A stretch of 64,000 nt of DNA from Dipteris shenzhenensis (GCA_047967505.1 CM106538.1); one strand, 5' to 3'; positions 22,690-35,660 are shown, counted from the first letter of the stretch. Numbers and translations are program-made. The notes: generated by a model not told the origin, from the sequence alone.

Positions 22690-25330
22690 TTTGAATGGGA
22701 CACTACATGGGACACTAAGGGCTCTTTGAATGCTAGTGTTGCAGCTGCTCTTATTTTGATTTGCATGTACCACCATTGAACTAATTGATCCATTGGGCTT
22801 GACTTAGTTCTACCACCTCTATGTTGGGTCACTCTATTATAAGCACAATGTGCTTGCCAATGTGATCTTTTCATGCCTTGAGATGACCACACTCTGACGC
22901 TTCCATAATTCCATGCCATGTATGGTGCATGAGCATATAAAGTATACTACCAAATAGAAAAACAAATTAGTAAATATAGGACCATTCAAGATGCACATCT
23001 CAATGTCCAAGTTAGAGATTACCATGTATTGTGTGAAATGATTATTTGCCCAAGCTATCTCCATATTCTGACTAAAGTCATTCATAGCATTGATGAAACA
23101 CTGTGCATCATCATCTTCGAATCTCTTCTTTTGTAGGTAAAGGTACCAAGCTATCAAGAGCTAACCACATGCGAGCCTTTTCCAGTATTTTTTGTCCCTT
23201 CCCCCCTCGTTCACAATATTCATTGTGTAACTTTCTCCATTCATCAAACTCATTAGCACGTTTGAGCTTGTCATTCTTCTTCTTTGCAGAAAGGAATTTT
23301 AAATCCTTGACACCACCAAAGCTTGGCTTACAAGGAACATTGCATGTTTTTCCAGATATTTTCTCATCTTTTGTAATCTTTACTTGCCCAGAGTGTAGTC
23401 TAATATTTGAAAGAACCTTTTCAATTCTTGTAATCATCCTCTCACTCTCTTGTTTGGCTTCAAGTTATATGCATCAATGATGTATAGATGCACCAACTTT
23501 TCGATTATTCTCACAATAGCATGAAGCACACAAATGTGTACTCGCTCAACAGGAATTTTAAGAATTGGGCTCCATGATGGATCTTTCCCTAGAGAATCCC
23601 TATCCAGTGCCTTAGTTTGATCTATCTTTGCAAGTTTAGAGGCACATTTCTTTTCATTCTTTTTACCACCCATTGTTGTAGGTACTCTTGTTTGCATGTA
23701 TAGTGGACAAGGATGGCTTGTATTTTCTCCATGTGCCACATTAAATATACATTTAATAGTCTTGAGGTCAGCAGCTGCTAGATGGCATTCTACATGGTAG
23801 GATCCATAGCCCTCAACTTCAAGTAGCTCACCATTGTTATGACCTTTAATCACACTTGGGATATCAGCTTGGTCAAAAAACCACTTCAAAATTGAATGTG
23901 ACTCTTTTGGCACCTGCAAAAAAAACACACATGTTATTTCAAAATATTATAAATCTTTTTACATTACTACTTTAAAATTCAAATTTCCATCATACCTCAA
24001 AGGCCACCAACTACCAAATCTCTTGTTGTGATTGCACACTAAACTATCTCAAATCATCAAGCTCAACTTCAAGGTCCAGTATTCTATTCATCATTGTTAA
24101 ACTAACTCTTTCTAATTGTTGACCTTTGACCACCTCACTTTCATCAAGCTTTACTACAATCTTCGAAATACCATTACATTCCTCCATAGGCATATCATAA
24201 AACATCACCATGGCTTGCAGAACTCTTCAAACATCCATCACAAAGTTGTTGTTGACTGTCAATTCCAATTCTTTAGACTCTCCAGCCTTTGTTTTCAAAG
24301 TTAGTGTACTACGTACATGTTGGGTCTCATTGATTAAATCAAGTACACCCAAATTGAGTGCATGCTTGGGCTTATCAACATCAGTTAGTTTAGGAAGCAG
24401 GGCTTTAACTTTTGCTCCCACAAAAAGACATGTTGTTTTTAAGCTCTTAAATATGAGCCGATATGCCCTTGTACTTATCCCTGCAGTATCACAATCTCCC
24501 TACGCATTAGTTGCATTGAAATGCTCCACAACTTTGTTCATTGACTCAGATGTTCTCTCTGATTTTAAACTTTTGAATTTTGGATTTTGTATAATAGACT
24601 CCAACATTTTTTTGGAAAACACTTCAACCATAGCACCATATATCTGAAACACTCCTACAAGGTCTCACTCTATGCTTCTAGTGACCACTTTTATTGGATA
24701 TTTCATCCATTGGATCCAATTTCCTTTTATGTAGTCTTGGACCCATTGGAGTATCCTTCGTGAATGATAATGTTTTTTCTAAAATTTTATCAAAGTTGTG
24801 TTTTGCATTTGTAAGTGAATTGCATTTATAGTGCTCTCTCCCAATTGAGCATGTAATGTTTGAACCTTCTATAATTCCTGATTTTTCTTCTCTATGCCAT
24901 CATATGCAGACATTTGAACACTTGTAGCTTGCATAGGTGATACCAAATTTTGACTCCAAGCCTCTAAAATTGCGATCCTTTTGTCTCTTTCATTAAGCAA
25001 AGATTGATATTGGCTATGAAGGCTACTTGCATGATTTCATACACTTTCCACCTAATATAATTTAACATTAACATCAACAAACAATATACAAACATGGCAT
25101 GTTTCACAAAAGTATCAAACCAAGCAAAAATGAAAACCCCAATTGCATCCAAAATCTAACGATTGAAATATACCATTGATACTATTTTAATAGCAATTTG
25201 TCTCTTCATTTGTGCATGAAGCTCTTCCAGCTCTCGTCCTCAGTTATGTCTCCTTTTCCACCCGCATGTCAACAAATTTGAACTGATAGTGGCTGGTGCA
25301 AACCTTTCTTTTAACATCTTTTCTCCCATC
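22690..25330 (-). pseudogene. Unrecognised multi-exon gene relic (coiled coil plus conserved His/Arg-rich core)
   Basis: Translated blocks on the minus strand link up through plausible GT-AG introns. Exons are about 25330-25174, 25051-23996, 23913-23023 and 22946-22690; introns are 122, 82 and 76 bp. The N-terminal part is heptad-like (ELEELHAQMKRQIA, then SLLNERDKRIAILEAW). Next come AGISTRAYRLIFKSLK and a region with MPMEECNGISKIVVK. The third exon has WSPILKIPVERVHICVLHAI and RIIEKLVHLYI. The last exon ends in SSQGMKRSHWQAHC and QHRGGRTKSSPMDQLVQWWY. At least six in-frame stops (several CAG to TAG type) and two or more frame slips make it inactive. I do not recognise the family. Spliced structure, His/Cys/Arg-rich core and duplication context would fit either a host gene or a DNA-transposon transposase. 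Confidence 0.55.
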
Positions 25331-27104
25331 CATCTGCTCATGTGCCTACTCTAAAGGAATAGTAAAACATGCCTGCATCTGTGTTTATTCGATTTGGAGA
25401 AGCTAAAACATTTTGCATTCATTACAACACTCTTTTATTGGAAGTTTTACTAGTAGATCTTAAGGAACACTTTCACCTATGGACGAGGAGATGAGTCTAC
25501 ATCAAGAAATTGGAGAGGATGACATTGCTACTATGCTTCCATTGGTGGAATTGGAGGATGGTCTACAAGGGTTTAAGATCAATGGCGAACAACATTCACC
25601 CTTTAGAGTTGATATGATCAAAAGGAGAGGTAATCATATAGACTTAGAAGGAAAAACATGATTGAACTTCTCCTCCTCAATGGTCCCTCTTGTAATCTAG
25701 GATGCTGAAGTTGATGGATTTTTGTCCAAAAGTAATTATATGCTTCCAAAAAGCTCTAAATCTATTTCGAAACATCTTCTATAAAAAACATCAATAGTAA
25801 GAGTGTATCTTTTACAACAAACAAAACTTTCTTCCTCCTCAAATCATATATTAAAAGAAAACAACACACTTACCAAAACAAACTACAAATTACGTGCTTC
25901 TTCAAAGCTGCATCATAAAATCTCATTATTTTCATTGTCTTGTAGTGTTTTAAAGATTTTCTCACCTGAATCTCCATGCAAGTTGCTTTGATAGACCTTA
26001 ATTTAAATTGAAAACTAAAAACATTCTAAAACTACATCAATGAAGAATACCTGATTCTTGGAGCAAGGTTCTTTGAAAGAAAAATATGATCAAACTTGTC
26101 CCTCCTAGTGGTCCCAAATATGTCCCTCCTTGCTTGAAAATAAATTATATGCTCCCAAACATCTCAAAATCTATTTCAAGCAATATTCTATAGAAAACTA
26201 CTGATAGTGAGTGGAAAAGACTCATTTCTCATGAAATTTCTTAAAAAACAAACAAATCTTTCAACGTTTTCAAACCATGTAATAAAACAAAACAACACAA
26301 CTACACAAAATGAACTACGAATTAATTGTTTCTACAACGTTACATAATTAACAAACAAATCTCCTCTCATAATCACTTGTTGCATTGTTCCAAAGATTAT
26401 CTCACCTGAACCTCCGTACAAGCTATCTGGATGGACCCTAAACCTTCATAAATGGTTCAAAATCATGCACTCTTAGAGATTGCAGTAGGGAAAGTGACTA
26501 TTATTGAGACATGGGCAAAAGAAAGATTGATTGTCATGCATCAGCAACTACAATGCCTGAAAGTCAATCTTCTTTGAATCTTTCTCAAAGAATCTCGTCC
26601 AATAGCTCCTTCTAAGCTACAAACACCATGCATCATTCATGGATTGCTCAGAACATTCATGCCTTGTCTTCCTAAATGAAATGATTTTAGATCATGGGAG
26701 AATCTCAAATGAGAGAGGAAGTGGCAAGATTTGAAGGAGAAGTGCCCAAAATAGAGAAAGGAGAAGGTAGGTTGAATCTTATTCAATAATCTTGAAAGTT
26801 TTAAAAGAATGAGAGGGAAATGGGAGGGAAATGCAGGTACAGAAGAGAAGTGACGAGATTTTGGCATGAGAGTCCATCCCATGAGAGGCAAAATAGAGAA
26901 AGAAGCTTCCCACTCAAGAGCTAGCAAGAAATTTGAAAAGAGGGTTGAAGCAAAGAAAAATTCAAAATGGTGCTCAGAAATGAGGGGGAAGGAAGAGGAA
27001 TGAGAGAGAATAAAAGGAGTGTGGTAGTTGGATGGGAGGATTTGGTTTCATGTTAGTTTCAGGTCAAATGGTACAAGTTTGGTTGAGAAACTAGGTTTCT
27101 CAGT

Positions 27105-28382
27105 TTGGTTACAGTTAAAAAACGTGATGGGAGAGTTGAGGTAGCAAGTGGGTGCTCCACATCATTGTTTGGGCCATTGTATAAAGAAATAGAGAAGTCA
27201 ATCTACTTCCAATATTCTATTGCCCTCCACCTGCCAATATTCTATTGGGCTTTATTCACCTTATTCTTCCATGTCACCAACCCAAGGGCTCCCTTACAGG
27301 GCCCTTTTTAAGTCCAATTTTTTTGTAATAAGGCTACTCTATCTTAATATGATAAGTCCTAGGTGGTTTGTCATGGTTGTAATCAAAAGGGGCACTACTA
27401 TTTAGAGTGTCCAAATATCCCTAAAGTGCATCTCTGGAGACTTCCAGTTTAGTTACTGGGGGGTCCGATGATGGTGAGATCAAATGTGACAATGGATGTG
27501 AATCACCTCCCCTTGAGAGTTGTAGTGGATCTACAGATGATGATGAGCCACAGATTGCATTCACTTCTTCAGGTGCTCTTTCTCCTCCTTTGGACAGTTT
27601 TTATGATAAATAATTTGATAGCTTGGATGGATTGTTTGATGATGAAAGCATCGATGAGCTTGAAGTCTTGACAATGGGTTCCCATGACAATGGAAATCCC
27701 TGCACCTTCTTCTCCCCTTAATGTTGTGAGCCTCCTGGAACCTAATGAGATGGTATGTGAGGAAACCGATCCTAAGGTGTGTAAAATATTCTATGATCGA
27801 CATGGAAGAAAAATGCAACCAACTATGGGCTGAACTTATTACTGAACAAATCATGGTGTCAGATGGAGCATTAAGGATGATGCTTAGGCTAAGACATTGA
27901 TTGATGTGATGCCTATTGTGGGGATCTTGAATGTATCTAGTGATGATTCCATAAGGTGTGATCCCTTGATTGATGTAGAAAGGAGCTTGGACTAGTTATT
28001 ACAAGAGTCAGTGTTGGATGATGATTCCAAAGACATGATAGATTCCCTCCATATGAGGGGGAGGAGGTGTTGGAGGTCTTTCCTTCCCAAACCTGGGGGA
28101 GTGACCAAGTTCTATGTGTTTTGATGTAGCATTTAGGTTTTGTGGCCCTTTTTAGTAGTGAACGACTTGTATTTGATCCAAGGCATGTGGATATGTCTCT
28201 ATTACCACACATTGTTTTCGATCAAGGCAAGTATATCGGGAGCTGCTCCGAGGATGTTGGATCTATTGAAGTCCAGGAGCAACAATGACCACATGGAAGG
28301 AAGGTGTTCAACAACATACATCTCAATCTTTTCTTTATTATGGTTGTCCCACAGGCATTGGGATGCTACGCATCTCATGCCG
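27105..28382 (+). pseudogene. Gag-like CCHC relic, block A copy 2
   Basis: The zinc knuckle CHGCNQKGHYYLEC is identical to copy 1. The surrounding frames are broken at the same places, plus a few new differences. No pol domain is present before the polypurine tract. Confidence 0.55.
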
Positions 28383-28399
28383 AGGGGGGGGGGGGGGAG
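28383..28399 (+). other. Polypurine tract, block A copy 2
   Basis: A G-rich run of 14 consecutive G followed by AGA precedes the LTR start TGTTGTAGG at 28402. It is slightly longer than in copy 1. Confidence 0.55.
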
Positions 28400-28401
28400 A
28401 T

Positions 28402-29704
28402 TGTTGTAGGCAAAAAAAATCCCTATGTGAATAGTTTAAATAAATGTGAGTGTGAATGTTTGTGGCATGAGTAGCATAAAATATAGTGTGCAAGGGCCCA
28501 AGGATGAGGTGGCAGGGCAAGTCCATGTGCCACCCTTCCATGTAAGAGGACCCATAGGTGTGTTGTACATAGTCCATGGCATAAATAATATTGTATGGTG
28601 AGATGGTAAGAAATCCCATGTGCCACCGCTTCACCTAGGTGGTCCCATGCAAACATTAAGTGAGATATGGCAAAGGTCAATGGGATATATATTATTAAAT
28701 TGGTGTAGGTGTCAAGGGATCTTGGACTTTCTCATCCATGTGGGCTAGTGACCCCATGTGGTGGTGATGTATAGTCCATGAAAAAATATTTCTATAAGGG
28801 AGTAGGATGAGGTTGGCAAGCATCTTTGTGCCAACCCTCCACTTGTCCTCCTAGGCATTATAATGTTGAGATAGAGCCATGGGGCCTCTTAGACTTAGGA
28901 TAAGAAGGTTTGATTTTTTAGGGAAGGAAATTGTCGCATACTATTGAGGATGCACACCGCAAAGCCCACATGGGAGAAGGCCTCCACCCACACCATGCAT
29001 GTGGGAGAGGGACAATTAATGTGAAGCCCCTTCCCTTTGATTATAAAAGGTGGGGGGAGCTCTTTGATCAACACCTCCTCACTTGTATAGCCACCATGTT
29101 GGAGAATTAAGCCATTTTCATTACTTCTTAGTGTGCATATCACTCTTCCACTCTCCTCCTTTATTCTCCCCCATGCCTCCCCCCTTCTTCCATGATGTTC
29201 ATACCAATCCGCTCCCTTCCTCACCTTCTACTCCCCATAGCCTCATGGTGTATAATCTCTTCTCTCACTCCCCCTGTTCTTCCTCATTTTCCCACATGTC
29301 CCTTTTGTTTCCACTTCCCTCTCCTCCTCCACCCCTATCTCACTTGTATATTTCCATGTTATCATCCCTCTTTCACACCTTCATTGTGAGTAATGTACGC
29401 ACAAATGCCCTGCAACTACGCCATGTTGCAGGCTTTCAAATCTCACAACAGTGGCTGCACACTGATCCAATCTAGGAGATTGCATTAGCATCTATATGGT
29501 CAATAATCTGATCTCGAGGATCAAAGTAGCTTGTAGCCTTGTGTGAAATACATGCTAATCCAGTCCCCAAGATTAAAATAGCATGCTTGGTCATTCTAAT
29601 CCAATTCCCAAGATCAGATTTTCTTGCAATCCATTTGGTTTTGCATGCTAAACCAATCCTAGGGATTGAAGTAGCAATTGAGCCTATTCTCCTTTAGGCC
29701 CCTT
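28402..29704 (+). mobile_element. LTR of the block A element, copy 2 (right end truncated)
   Basis: It matches 3222-4531, including the TATA-like box at 29042-29048 and the first part of the GATC/GGATTAG motif series. Homology to copy 1 stops at CCCCTTC. Confidence 0.5.
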
Positions 29705-30308
29705 CTCTTGACCTAGTAGTAGGACCAATTTATAGATGTGCACCTTTATATGAAATAACACTTGTTTTTTTGTGTATAATAAAATGCCCTTTTTTTTTAG
29801 TGAAACAAAATTCATTCACAATGCTTAAACATTATGTTTTGAATACGTCCCCTAGATTTTTGTTGAGTTGTCACTCTTTAATAAATGCTCCTACATCTAT
29901 GCATAAGCCCCTATGAAAAACAACTCCCTTTTGCACTCTTTGATGTAGTTAGGAATGCCCTAATGTGTAAAGGATCATAATCTAGTGCACATAAATATTT
30001 ATATAGGTAGCCAATCTCAAATACAAGAGACTGAATGTATATAGGTTCACTAATGGTTTATATAATATGCCTCCACTTGATATCCTACATTTGAAAAGAA
30101 TGATCATGTTTAAACTTGATTGCACCTTTATTCAATAGGAATCCAAATTGTCTAATAAGTGTATGGAAGTCTCATTTCCTCTCCATGATGATGAAATGAG
30201 GTTTACTTGTAAGAATCAAGTGCCTTTTTTTATTGATGATGAAATAGCATAATCCATTGTTTCACCTCTACCCTACAAAGATTTGGCTTTTTTTAGGTAA
30301 GGCCATGC
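29705..30308. other. Non-duplicated spacer downstream of the glycosyltransferase
   Basis: AT-rich sequence with no supported gene. It contains the 3' flank of the glycosyltransferase, which is transcribed toward lower coordinates. Confidence 0.5.
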
Positions 30309-31833
30309 CTAGGATGAGGCTTGGGCTATTACACTCATGGCTTTCACAAAGAGGTCAAGGTTAAGGCACGAGGAACCCCCTACAGAGAGAGCACCTTTAG
30401 CAAGGTCTCTAATGTAGCGAGCCCTTTGCCTGAGCTCTTCAGCTCGTGTGCCTGACATGAGAGCACTAATGGCCCTCTCCACCTCCTCCTTGCGCACCAC
30501 CGCATCATTCTCATCCACAGAGAACTCCAACCCGACTCTCCACTCATCGACCACATATCGAGCATTCATCTTTTGCTCAGCAAAGCCGCCGGGCCATGCG
30601 AGAATGGGCACACCGGCGCTCATTCCCTCGGTCAAGGAATTCCATCCACAATGGGTGAGGAAGGCGCCCACGCTCACATGCGAGAGGACTAAGAGCTGGG
30701 GCACCCAAGACACCATCAAGCCTCTTGCCTTGGTCCTCTCCTGGAAGGCTTGCATCTCCTTCGTAAACTTCGCCCCTCGATACACCCAAAGAAATGGCTG
30801 CCCGCTCGCCTCCACCCCCAACGCCACCTCCTCCAGTTGCTTCTCCGACATGTTCACGATGCTCCCGAACGAGATATACAGTACTGAGCCTCTCCTTTGC
30901 TTGCCCAGCCACTCCTCACAATTGCCTTCTTCCTGCCATAAACTCGTCCCTGTCGACTTTGCCGTCGGCTCCCCTTCGAAATATGTCGACGGCAACAACG
31001 GTCCTATCGGTAGGAACGACTGAACTTTCTGCCTGAACGCATCCGCCGCTTCCCTTTCCAGCTCGTAGATGTTGTTGCCGAGGTTCCACAACGGCCTTTG
31101 CGGTCGATCGCTGAAATGAGCCAAACTCCACCGGAAAAAAAAGTCATCATTTTCGAAAAATGAGATGAGATCGGATGCCCTCAACGGCCGCACACCAGGA
31201 ATACATTTTACAACGGGCTGAGATCCAGGTTCTTTCCCTGACAACACAGACAGAGAAGAGCGAAAGAATAAAGATTCTCTTTTCCATCTTGAAGCAATCG
31301 GAAATCTACAAGACGAAGACATAACATCTGAGGATCGGATTATCACCTGCGAACGGCACTATCCCTTCAGACGTGAGGAGAGACTGAGCACAGTATGCCA
31401 GATTCGCATGCACAGGGCTAGTCCACAGCATGGCTAGGGGTAGTTTCACCGTTTCGGCCACATCATACATCCATGAAGCCAAGCTATCAGCGATGATACA
31501 TGTAACCTGGGCAGAGGCGTTGCTGATGATCTCGTTGATGAGGGTTTCCATTGGAATCTGAAGCTGGTCGACGGCTTTAGTGAACGCAAGGACATCTTCA
31601 TTGACACGCCCATGTTCTGGTGGCAAACCATCTGGGATTACACGAAACTGGAGGTTGGGCAACATCATCAGATGGTTGGAAGAGCCATTCTGAAGGATGC
31701 GTTCGTGGTTGTATTCTGTGTTGATGAACGTGATGAAGAAGCCTTTGCTCAAAAGCCGTCTAGCTAATTGGATCATGGGGTTGATATGGCCTTGAGACGG
31801 GAAAGGAAACATGATAGCGTGCAGAGGCGCCAT
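30309..31833 (-). CDS. Plant UDP-glycosyltransferase (family 1), two exons, 471 aa
   Basis: The protein should transfer a sugar from a UDP-sugar to a small acceptor such as a flavonoid, hormone or terpenoid in the cytosol. Exon 1 is 31833-31347, the intron 31238-31346 (109 bp, GTGATA...TGTCAG), and exon 2 is 31237-30309. Joined, they give an uninterrupted 471-residue frame, normal for the family. The N-terminal FPFPSQGHINPM carries the catalytic His16, and the partner Asp is probably Asp116 in IIADSLASW. The PSPG donor-binding box spans about residues 340-384, from WVPQLLVLSH through HCGWNS to FAEQ. It has Trp22, usual for UDP-glucose, and the final Gln. It contains one extra residue (WPGGFAEQ), making it 45 long instead of 44. 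An in-frame Met at 31884 would add 17 residues. I prefer 31833 because MAPLHAIMFPFP matches family starts. The acceptor cannot be inferred. Confidence 0.93.
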
Positions 31834-31884
31834 TTTCTCAAGCCGCGTAAGCTTTCTAATGGAGCTCATAAAACTTTCGTGCAT

Positions 31885-33220
31885 TTATCGCAATTCCTTG
31901 GCTGAGTAACGTATCATGGTGTGGAGGTTTACTCTACTAAGGTGCCATTATCATATAACAGCGGAGATTTACCAAGGTATCATACGTATCATAATAAAAG
32001 GAGTGGACGTTTACTCTACATATCAACTTAAAAATGAGGGATACTCATTGTGGACCTGTGGAATTAATAAGTTGCTATTAATAAGCGGGCATCTATGCTA
32101 GTAGGTCATAATAACAACAATGGAGGACCAATTTAAAAACTAGTGGTGAACCAGAGGACCAATTGAAAAACGAGTGGTATTCAACGTAGAATCTTTGAAT
32201 TAACGTCTAAAGAGTTATTTAAGTTTCTTTCCATCTTCTAGTTGACAAAGTCTCTTTTGTTATAATGTACTTGGACTTTGTGGTTCTCTTTTTCATGTAC
32301 AAATACATATTGTCAAGCCTAGAATATTTACGTGTCAATGAATGAGTCATTGATTTTAGATAAAATATTTCATTGAGTAAGTGACATGAGTTTGTGTAAA
32401 GTATCCATCATTGAATAAACATTAATCTTTAAAATTTTCAATCCTCATAAAATTGACAAATATGCTATGTAGTATCTTTCTTATATGGGTGCTCAAGTTG
32501 CTTGGAGGACTATGTCAGCACACTAAATTGATTGAATTACTTTTTCTTCCAATGTTCTTCTATCTTTCAAAGTATATTTAAAGCCTAGAATGTTTATGTG
32601 TCAATGAATGAGTCATTGATTTTAGATAAAATATTTCAATAAGAAAGTGACATGAGTTTATGTAAAGCATCCATCTTTGAATAAATATTAATCTTTAAAA
32701 TTTTCAATCCTCAGAAAATTGACAAATATGTTATGTAGTATCTTTCTTATATGGGTGCTCCAGTTGCTTGGAGGTCTATGTCAGCACACTAAATTGATTG
32801 AATTACTTTTTCTTCCAATGTTCTTCTATCTTTTCAAAGTATATTTAGCAAGACCAATTATCTTTAAAGTTACTTGGAAAGGCTCCATATTATATACATG
32901 ACAAATGAGTTGGAAAGACATTCAGGTTAGAAACAGGCTTCATAGGCTGTAGACTATAACTTTTTCTTGTTTTGCAAGTCTGATAACCTTTGACAAATAA
33001 TCCAAATTAGAAAACTTTCAAAAGCAAAGTTGTAGCCCTTGAAATAGTCTACACGCAAGGGGTTCACTCCTAAAATTTTAATGTACCACGTGCATTCAAA
33101 AGGAAGGGTATTTTAAGTCGACTTTTAAAAAAATTCAATAGAATTACAATGACAGGAGGGGTTTTTTTATTCAATTTTAGAAAACAATCACTTAGTCCAT
33201 AAGTAAAGAGCGGTGTTTTT
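31885..33220. other. Upstream flank of the glycosyltransferase
   Basis: AT-rich, non-duplicated sequence with no second gene. It contains the likely promoter of the glycosyltransferase, but I could not fix a TATA box. It also holds the 266-bp tandem duplication listed separately. Confidence 0.5.
32315..32846. repeat. 266-bp tandem duplication upstream of the glycosyltransferase
   Basis: Two near-identical units start AGCCTAGAAT(A/G)TTTA at about 32316 and 32582 and end with TCTTCTATCTTT and AAAGTATATTTA. A handful of substitutions separate them. They lie about 480 bp upstream of the start codon. Confidence 0.9.
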
Positions 33221-34979
33221 CTTTGGGGGAGGGGTTAGTTGAGGTTTTTTTAATACCCTTTAAATGCACGTGATACATATGGTTTCTTAATAGTCTACAC
33301 TTTCTCTATATTACTCAAATTCTAAATCCTCAAGGTTTGAGAGATATTCTCTCCTGAAAGTAACTGTTCGCACAATTTGTAGTAGAAAAAGCACTAGCAT
33401 AAAATTCCTCGCAATTCACTTTGCAATCTCCCCTACCTCAACCAATCATGCCCATACTGCATCAATAACCAATGCATTGAAAAATGAGCAACCAATGCTC
33501 TCCTGCACCTAAGCAAGTATGCATAGTGCACAAGCATAAATCCTACAAAATATCTTGCAAATCAGAGAATGCTCAAGTCCCAATGTGTAAATGGATCACT
33601 AGTAACCTCCTAGGCATGAAACGACAAAGTGACAATATACGGCACTCGTAGTAGCAAAGTTCTCTCGAAAAAGAGGTGATTTTTGCTTCCCATGGTGGCT
33701 AAAAACTAGTGTAGCAAGTCGTTTTTGCTCCTAGAGTATGAATATATGATTTTCCCCTCTTGAATCAAGCAACAAACTGTCCGAAAAGATAGGGCAACCT
33801 GTTGTATACACCCTGAACAGTAAAAACGACCTAGAATATGTCAAAATACAACTCCCACGGGCAATAGGAAACTCCACACAACAACCACGGGCAAAGATAA
33901 CACTTCTAGACTAGAAGTAAGTAAGAAACAAGCTTTGGGAAGCATGCAATGGGCTGGAAATCATAGCTGCAACAAGAAAAATGAGATTCCCTTCCTCCGT
34001 TTCGAAGCCACAAGCGAATAAAAGCTCTCCTGCAAGCTTCCATAGCAGTAGGGAAGCATAGGGCGGCAAGAAGGCAAAGAACAATAGCTCTGATACCAAT
34101 TGACAGTGCTCGCAATGGAAGTGGAATGGAAAAGGGTGAGAGAGAGAGAGAACCACACAAGTTTTTTGGTGGGTGCAGTACACCCTGATCTTCTATGTCA
34201 TCCATATATATATGTTTGTATATTGTACATAACTGAGGTAAGGCAGAGTAGTCTTTAACCCCCACAGTTTTGACCTTGTCTAAACAAAACCTTGAGGAGA
34301 GTGTCCACACAAGCAAGAAACCTAGAGAAGACTTGACCATGTGGCTAAAACTTTATGAGGGAAAGATGGTGTCTACAAAGCCATAAAGCCTAGAGAAGAT
34401 TTGTCCATGTGGTTAAATACTTATGAGGGTAAGACCATGTCCTCACAATTAGATAGCCAAGATTTAACCATTTAGTCTACTCATGTGCTTAGAGAAGATT
34501 TGACCATGTGGCTGAATCTTACTGTTAGCAAAATGGTGTCCAAACCAAACCACCCACATGAAGAAGATCTAGAGAAATTTTGACCATTTGGCCAAATCTT
34601 TATGAGAGCAAGGTACTGTTCCCAAACAAATTTGGCCACATGGTCAATCCTTCATAGCCCCCATATAGATTTGGCCTAACGATCAGATCCTCATAGAGAC
34701 TTAGCCCTCATAGTGCTCTCATAACCATACTGTCCATAGAGCCCCCATACATATTTGGCCTAACGATCCAATCCTCATAGAGATTTAGCCCTCATAAAGC
34801 TCTCATGTTTAAACCATCCTGTCCATAGACCCCTCTCATCAAAAGGTTTAACCACATGGTTTAATCTTTAGTAGGCTTTGTAAATGTCCTCACATCACTT
34901 AGATTTAACGACATGGTTAAATATTTAGTAGTTTTTGCAAACATACTCACAATTGTTAAATTTGACAACATGGTCCAAT

Positions 34980-34981
<2 letters not shown>

Positions 34982-35015
<34 letters not shown>

Positions 35016-35082
35016 GATAGATAGATAGATAGATAGATTATATATATATATATACATACATACATACATATATATATACCCA
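34982..35082. repeat. Compound microsatellite, block B copy 2
   Basis: About 16 TG units, five GATA units, a TA run and CATA repeats are present. The first run is shorter than in copy 1 (7080-7196). Confidence 0.95.
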
Positions 35083-35084
35083 GA

Positions 35085-35660
35085 CTATAAAGTTTTGTTG
35101 AAATTTGTTAAGGAACCAATCAAATTTATCTTGTAGAGAATTGCAAATGCAACTAGGCAGCCAAAATACCTTATCAACAATAAACCTGCTCCAATCCATC
35201 TAAAAGAAAATGATGCAGACCACTCATAAAGTTCTCCCCAACTAACCAAAGAGTCATAGTCAACATGAGAATAAGAGACAATTGCAAACTCTTCAAATAC
35301 CAAGAGAAAATTCTTAATGTTATCCTCATTACCAACAAGAATACTCATGTTATCATCTGGAAAGAACTGTGTACAAAATAAAGAACCATCTGGCATCATT
35401 AGCCCTCTAATATGACCCATACTTTGGAAGTAATCTAGGTGGTATAACAAAGTTTCAATGACTATGGTGAATATAGAGGGGCCAGAGGGAATCCTTGCCT
35501 CATAGACCTCTTCAAAGAAAAATATTTGCTCAAGTATCCATTTAAAAAAGATGTCACAAATACATTAAAAAACAATACTCTGTCATAGAGCAAAAGCATT
35601 GCCTAAATCCCAGCTTCTCCATCATAGCAAGAATAAATCCCCAACTTACTCTACCATAAG
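35085..35660 (-). pseudogene. C-terminal L1-like reverse transcriptase, block B copy 2
   Basis: It has the same blocks as 7202-7777, with FPDDN at the catalytic position where copy 1 has FLDDN. It joins copia RNase H at the same base as copy 1, so the nested insertion and its 3' deletion predate the duplication. The N-terminal half of this L1 is absent from copy 2. Confidence 0.75.

Larger units (their letters stand above)
25201..29704. repeat. Segmental duplication block A, copy 2
   Basis: This is the direct-orientation partner of 1-4531. It includes the tandem repeat (25666-26436), the CCHC gag relic (27105-28382), the polypurine tract (28383-28399) and a truncated LTR. The LTR in copy 1 appears to continue past this point, so this copy is probably the one that lost sequence or received an insertion at 29704. 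Confidence 0.93.

Noticed and set aside
1-29704. Blocks A as the two LTRs of one giant retrotransposon
   Set aside because: Block A contains gag-like sequence and a polypurine tract upstream of its own LTR, and block B is duplicated outside the supposed element. Segmental duplication explains both.
30448-31023. 191-codon plus-strand frame across the UGT
   Set aside because: It is antisense to the well-supported glycosyltransferase exon 2 and exists because of that exon's GC-rich codons.
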